From: Flagellimonas algicola
GTDB taxonomy: Bacteria > Bacteroidota > Bacteroidia > Flavobacteriales > Flavobacteriaceae
Direction of reading: 5' to 3'
DNA length: 64,000 nt
NCBI RefSeq assembly: GCF_005937185.1
Contig: NZ_VCNI01000002.1
Location: 62,001-126,000, forward strand
Part shown: positions 62,735 to 64,000 of the stretch, piece after piece
Numbering within the stretch: position 1 is the first letter of the stretch
Layout of the letters: every line of letters starts with the position of its first letter
Program-made: the position numbers and the translations under genes
The notes under the pieces: generated by a model
The model's database searches: none
Told to the model about the DNA's origin: nothing
Seen by the model: the letters and a program-made list of their open reading frames with translations, nothing else

Positions 62735-62763
62735 AATGCGGCAGATGGTTAGTCTACCGCATT
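62735..62763. terminator. Bidirectional terminator at 62.75 kb
   Basis: AATGCGG (62735-62741) / CCGCATT (62757-62763) pair, extended inward by AGA/TCT. An A run precedes it and T-rich sequence follows, so it can end both the small peptide message and the lipoprotein gene at 62783. Confidence 0.7.
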
Positions 62764-62782
62764 ATTAAGCTTTTGAAATCAC

Positions 62783-63409
62783 CTAAAAAATCACATCCTC
62801 TTCTTGCATGGCGGTGGTCATTAGCCTGATGTATGCGTCAATGGTTTTGTTCACCTTGCTGGGTTCGGTTACCTCAAAGTCCCCTTTCCAAATGAGTTCG
62901 CGTTCCTTATCCACACAGATACAGTAGAGAGCCGTTTCAATATGGTACAAATTGAAGGTCTCGTAGTATTCGGGGTCATAATACATATCCTGATGTCCAA
63001 GATAATCCGTACTAAATCGAGTATATAGGTTATTGAACTTGTTCATACGCTCCCTAAAGGTCCGTCTGTTTTCCGTTCCCACAACTTTGGTGAAAAGTAT
63101 GGCATCAAAACCCTTATCCAGCAATTGCTGTTCTACTTCGGAAAGTTCTTCCTCCGATTTTTCAGAAGAAGTAAACTCCACATCAAAAAGGTCAATACTG
63201 CGCATGGCTTCAACTCCGGTTTGCTCCAATTTTTTTGTTAATTGGGTCTCAAACTCAATTCGTACTTCATCGTCCTGACTCATCCCGACCACTAGAACTT
63301 TGTAGGCATCAAACAAGACAATATCTGGATTCTTCCAGGTTCCCACCAACTGGGTGGAAGCACATCCTGTCATCAGGATTAATGATAAAAGAATCAATTT
63401 AGGTTTCAT
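62783..63409 (-). CDS. Lipoprotein of unknown function
   Basis: A 208-residue lipoprotein with signal MKPKLILLSLILMTGC (Cys16). The mature part starts LVGTWKNPDIVLFDAYKVLVVGM, then alternating helices and strands: RIEFETQLTKKLEQTGVEAM, QQLLDKGFDAILFTKVVGT, and a C-terminal part with ETALYCICVDKERELIWKGD. The layout (strand, helix, strand reporting 'DAxLxxKV') resembles lipoproteins with a DUF4136-like or GNA1162-like fold, but I cannot assign it. Surface or periplasmic location is expected. It lies 47 bp downstream of the HPF-like gene on the same strand. Confidence 0.8.
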   Translation of the reverse strand: MKPKLILLSLILMTGCASTQLVGTWKNPDIVLFDAYKVLVVGMSQDDEVRIEFETQLTKKLEQTGVEAMRSIDLFDVEFTSSEKSEEELSEVEQQLLDKGFDAILFTKVVGTENRRTFRERMNKFNNLYTRFSTDYLGHQDMYYDPEYYETFNLYHIETALYCICVDKERELIWKGDFEVTEPSKVNKTIDAYIRLMTTAMQEEDVIF

Positions 63410-63456
63410 CGTCTTAATTTTAATGGTTCACTTTGCGGTACCTCAGGAATTACCTG

Positions 63457-63756
63457 TCAATGTCTAATAAAGACCCCTTGTCTCTTTTCCAACTGTCTTT
63501 TTAAATCATCAACGGTCTCGGCCATGGATTTCTCAAAATCATGTGATTTGGATTTGGCAAACAATCTAGGGCCGGGAGCGCTCAATTCAATCTCACAAAT
63601 GTTATCTTCCCCAGCTTTGTCATGCTCCATCTTGAACAGTACATTGGCTTTGATAACCCAACTATACTTCTTCCCAAGACGTTCTAATTTCTTCAACAAT
63701 AATTTGTTCAAGGATTCACTGGACTTCATTTTCTGATATTGAATGTTGACAACCAT
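63457..63756 (-). CDS. HPF/RaiA-family ribosome hibernation factor
   Basis: A 99-residue protein of the short HPF/YfiA type that binds the 30S decoding centre and stalls or dimerises ribosomes in starvation. It begins MVVNIQYQKMKSSESLNKLL, with the family pattern of strand, long helix (KLLLKKLERLGKKY), strands ending ICEIELSAPGPRLFAKSKSHDF and the second helix EKSMAETVDDLKRQLEKR. The conserved GPxLFAxxxxxDxxxxI region is present. The frame is open to 63816, but MVVNIQ is a natural start. A perfect 12-bp palindrome lies upstream at 63811-63822. Confidence 0.87.
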   Translation of the reverse strand: MVVNIQYQKMKSSESLNKLLLKKLERLGKKYSWVIKANVLFKMEHDKAGEDNICEIELSAPGPRLFAKSKSHDFEKSMAETVDDLKRQLEKRQGVFIRH

Positions 63757-63810
63757 AATGCTAAATTTTAAAATCAGTATAAAGCTAGCTACAGGATAAT
63801 CTGGAAAAAA

Positions 63811-63822
63811 TGACAATTGTCA
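63811..63822. promoter_or_regulatory. 12-bp perfect palindrome upstream of the HPF gene
   Basis: TGACAATTGTCA reads the same on both strands. It lies 55 bp upstream of the HPF start and is followed on the minus strand by six T. It could be a regulator site or a weak terminator of a gene entering from the right. A second inverted repeat, GATAGC-N9-GCTATC, lies at 63829-63849. Confidence 0.45.
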
Positions 63823-64000
63823 GGATTTGATAGCGTAAGATTTGCTATCTGCATTTCCAAAAACCAGTAAAGTATGATGCTTGTCTTTGTATGTGGCTAT
63901 TTCAGGAGGAAAGGTTGACCTGTACTTTGTAAAACCGAAAACCAAAATTCGCTTTCCAAATCTATTTTCTTTCGTTTTTTGGTGACTTCTGTAATTGGGA
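63820..64000 (-). CDS. Possible C-terminal end of a gene cut by the right edge
   Basis: On the minus strand one frame is open from the edge for 60 codons to a TGA at 63820-63822, encoding a stretch with RILVFGFTKYRS and HHTLLVFGNADSKSYAIKS. The residue composition is protein-like, but 60 codons without a stop is weak evidence and no family is recognised. Confidence 0.3.
   Translation of the reverse strand, partial: PNYRSHQKTKENRFGKRILVFGFTKYRSTFPPEIATYKDKHHTLLVFGNADSKSYAIKS

Overview
The window is a 64 kb chromosomal segment of a marine-type Flavobacteriaceae (Bacteroidota), plausibly near Muricauda/Allomuricauda/Flagellimonas; the genus is a guess, the family is well supported. The support is: an alternative complex III cytochrome gene (ActA type), a DUF2723 membrane glycosyltransferase, DUF5916 and DUF4097 proteins, paired ExbD genes behind one ExbB, sulfatases, many lipoprotein or '...AQ'-ending signal peptides, almost no Shine-Dalgarno sequences, and repeated promoters of the flavobacterial form TTG-N(17-23)-TANNTTTG. 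Almost everything looks like stable core genome. I see no prophage, insertion sequence, integrase or CRISPR array. The left end cuts actA; the right end may cut a gene on the minus strand.

Layout. 1-6.5 kb: actA (partial), a small SPOR-domain protein, a 7-bp satellite, and the rimP-nusA-infB translation/transcription operon with an unusual hairpin leader. 6.6-8.6 kb: a lipoprotein sulfatase and tRNA-Gln(TTG), whose 3' end is partly duplicated. 8.7-15.6 kb: DUF2723 glycosyltransferase, a cysteine-less thioredoxin-fold protein, a membrane metallophosphoesterase, cutC and a glycosylasparaginase. 15.7-20.5 kb: polA, a second sulfatase and an NTF2-like protein. 20.6-26.9 kb: a complete tyrosine catabolism block (MarR regulator divergent from hppD, then hmgA, fahA, a flavin reductase and a PLP aminotransferase). 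27-30.3 kb: a lipocalin-like lipoprotein and a DUF5916 outer-membrane protein.

30.5-33.7 kb: rplM-rpsI and rpsB-tsf, in which ribosomal protein S2 carries a long acidic/basic linker and a C-terminal helix-hairpin-helix domain. 33.8-36.9 kb: an ECF sigma factor, a HEAT-repeat anti-sigma-like membrane protein and two DUF4097 exported proteins on the minus strand. 37-44.4 kb: pyrH, frr, an RND/MMPL exporter, asnS, rpoN and a PAP2-like membrane protein. 44.4-48.8 kb: an ExbB/ExbD energy-transduction cluster with the ExbD pair duplicated, plus a beta-barrel protein. 48.9-55.6 kb: tRNA-Ser(GGA), type I asparaginase, a TatD hydrolase, a retropepsin-like protease and the odhA-odhB 2-oxoglutarate dehydrogenase genes. 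55.7-64 kb: a small conserved-looking protein, an exported amidohydrolase, galE, a DegT aminotransferase, waaA (Kdo transferase), a sugar porter, a 43-residue membrane peptide, a lipoprotein and an HPF-like ribosome-hibernation factor.

No single cassette is an obvious new defence or mobile system. The best leads are the S2-HhH fusion, the duplicated ExbD pair with CxxC periplasmic inserts, the sigma/HEAT/DUF4097 operon, the terminator-like hairpin between promoter and start of rimP-nusA-infB, and a family of 7-bp-period arrays that recurs in four separate intergenic regions with different units.
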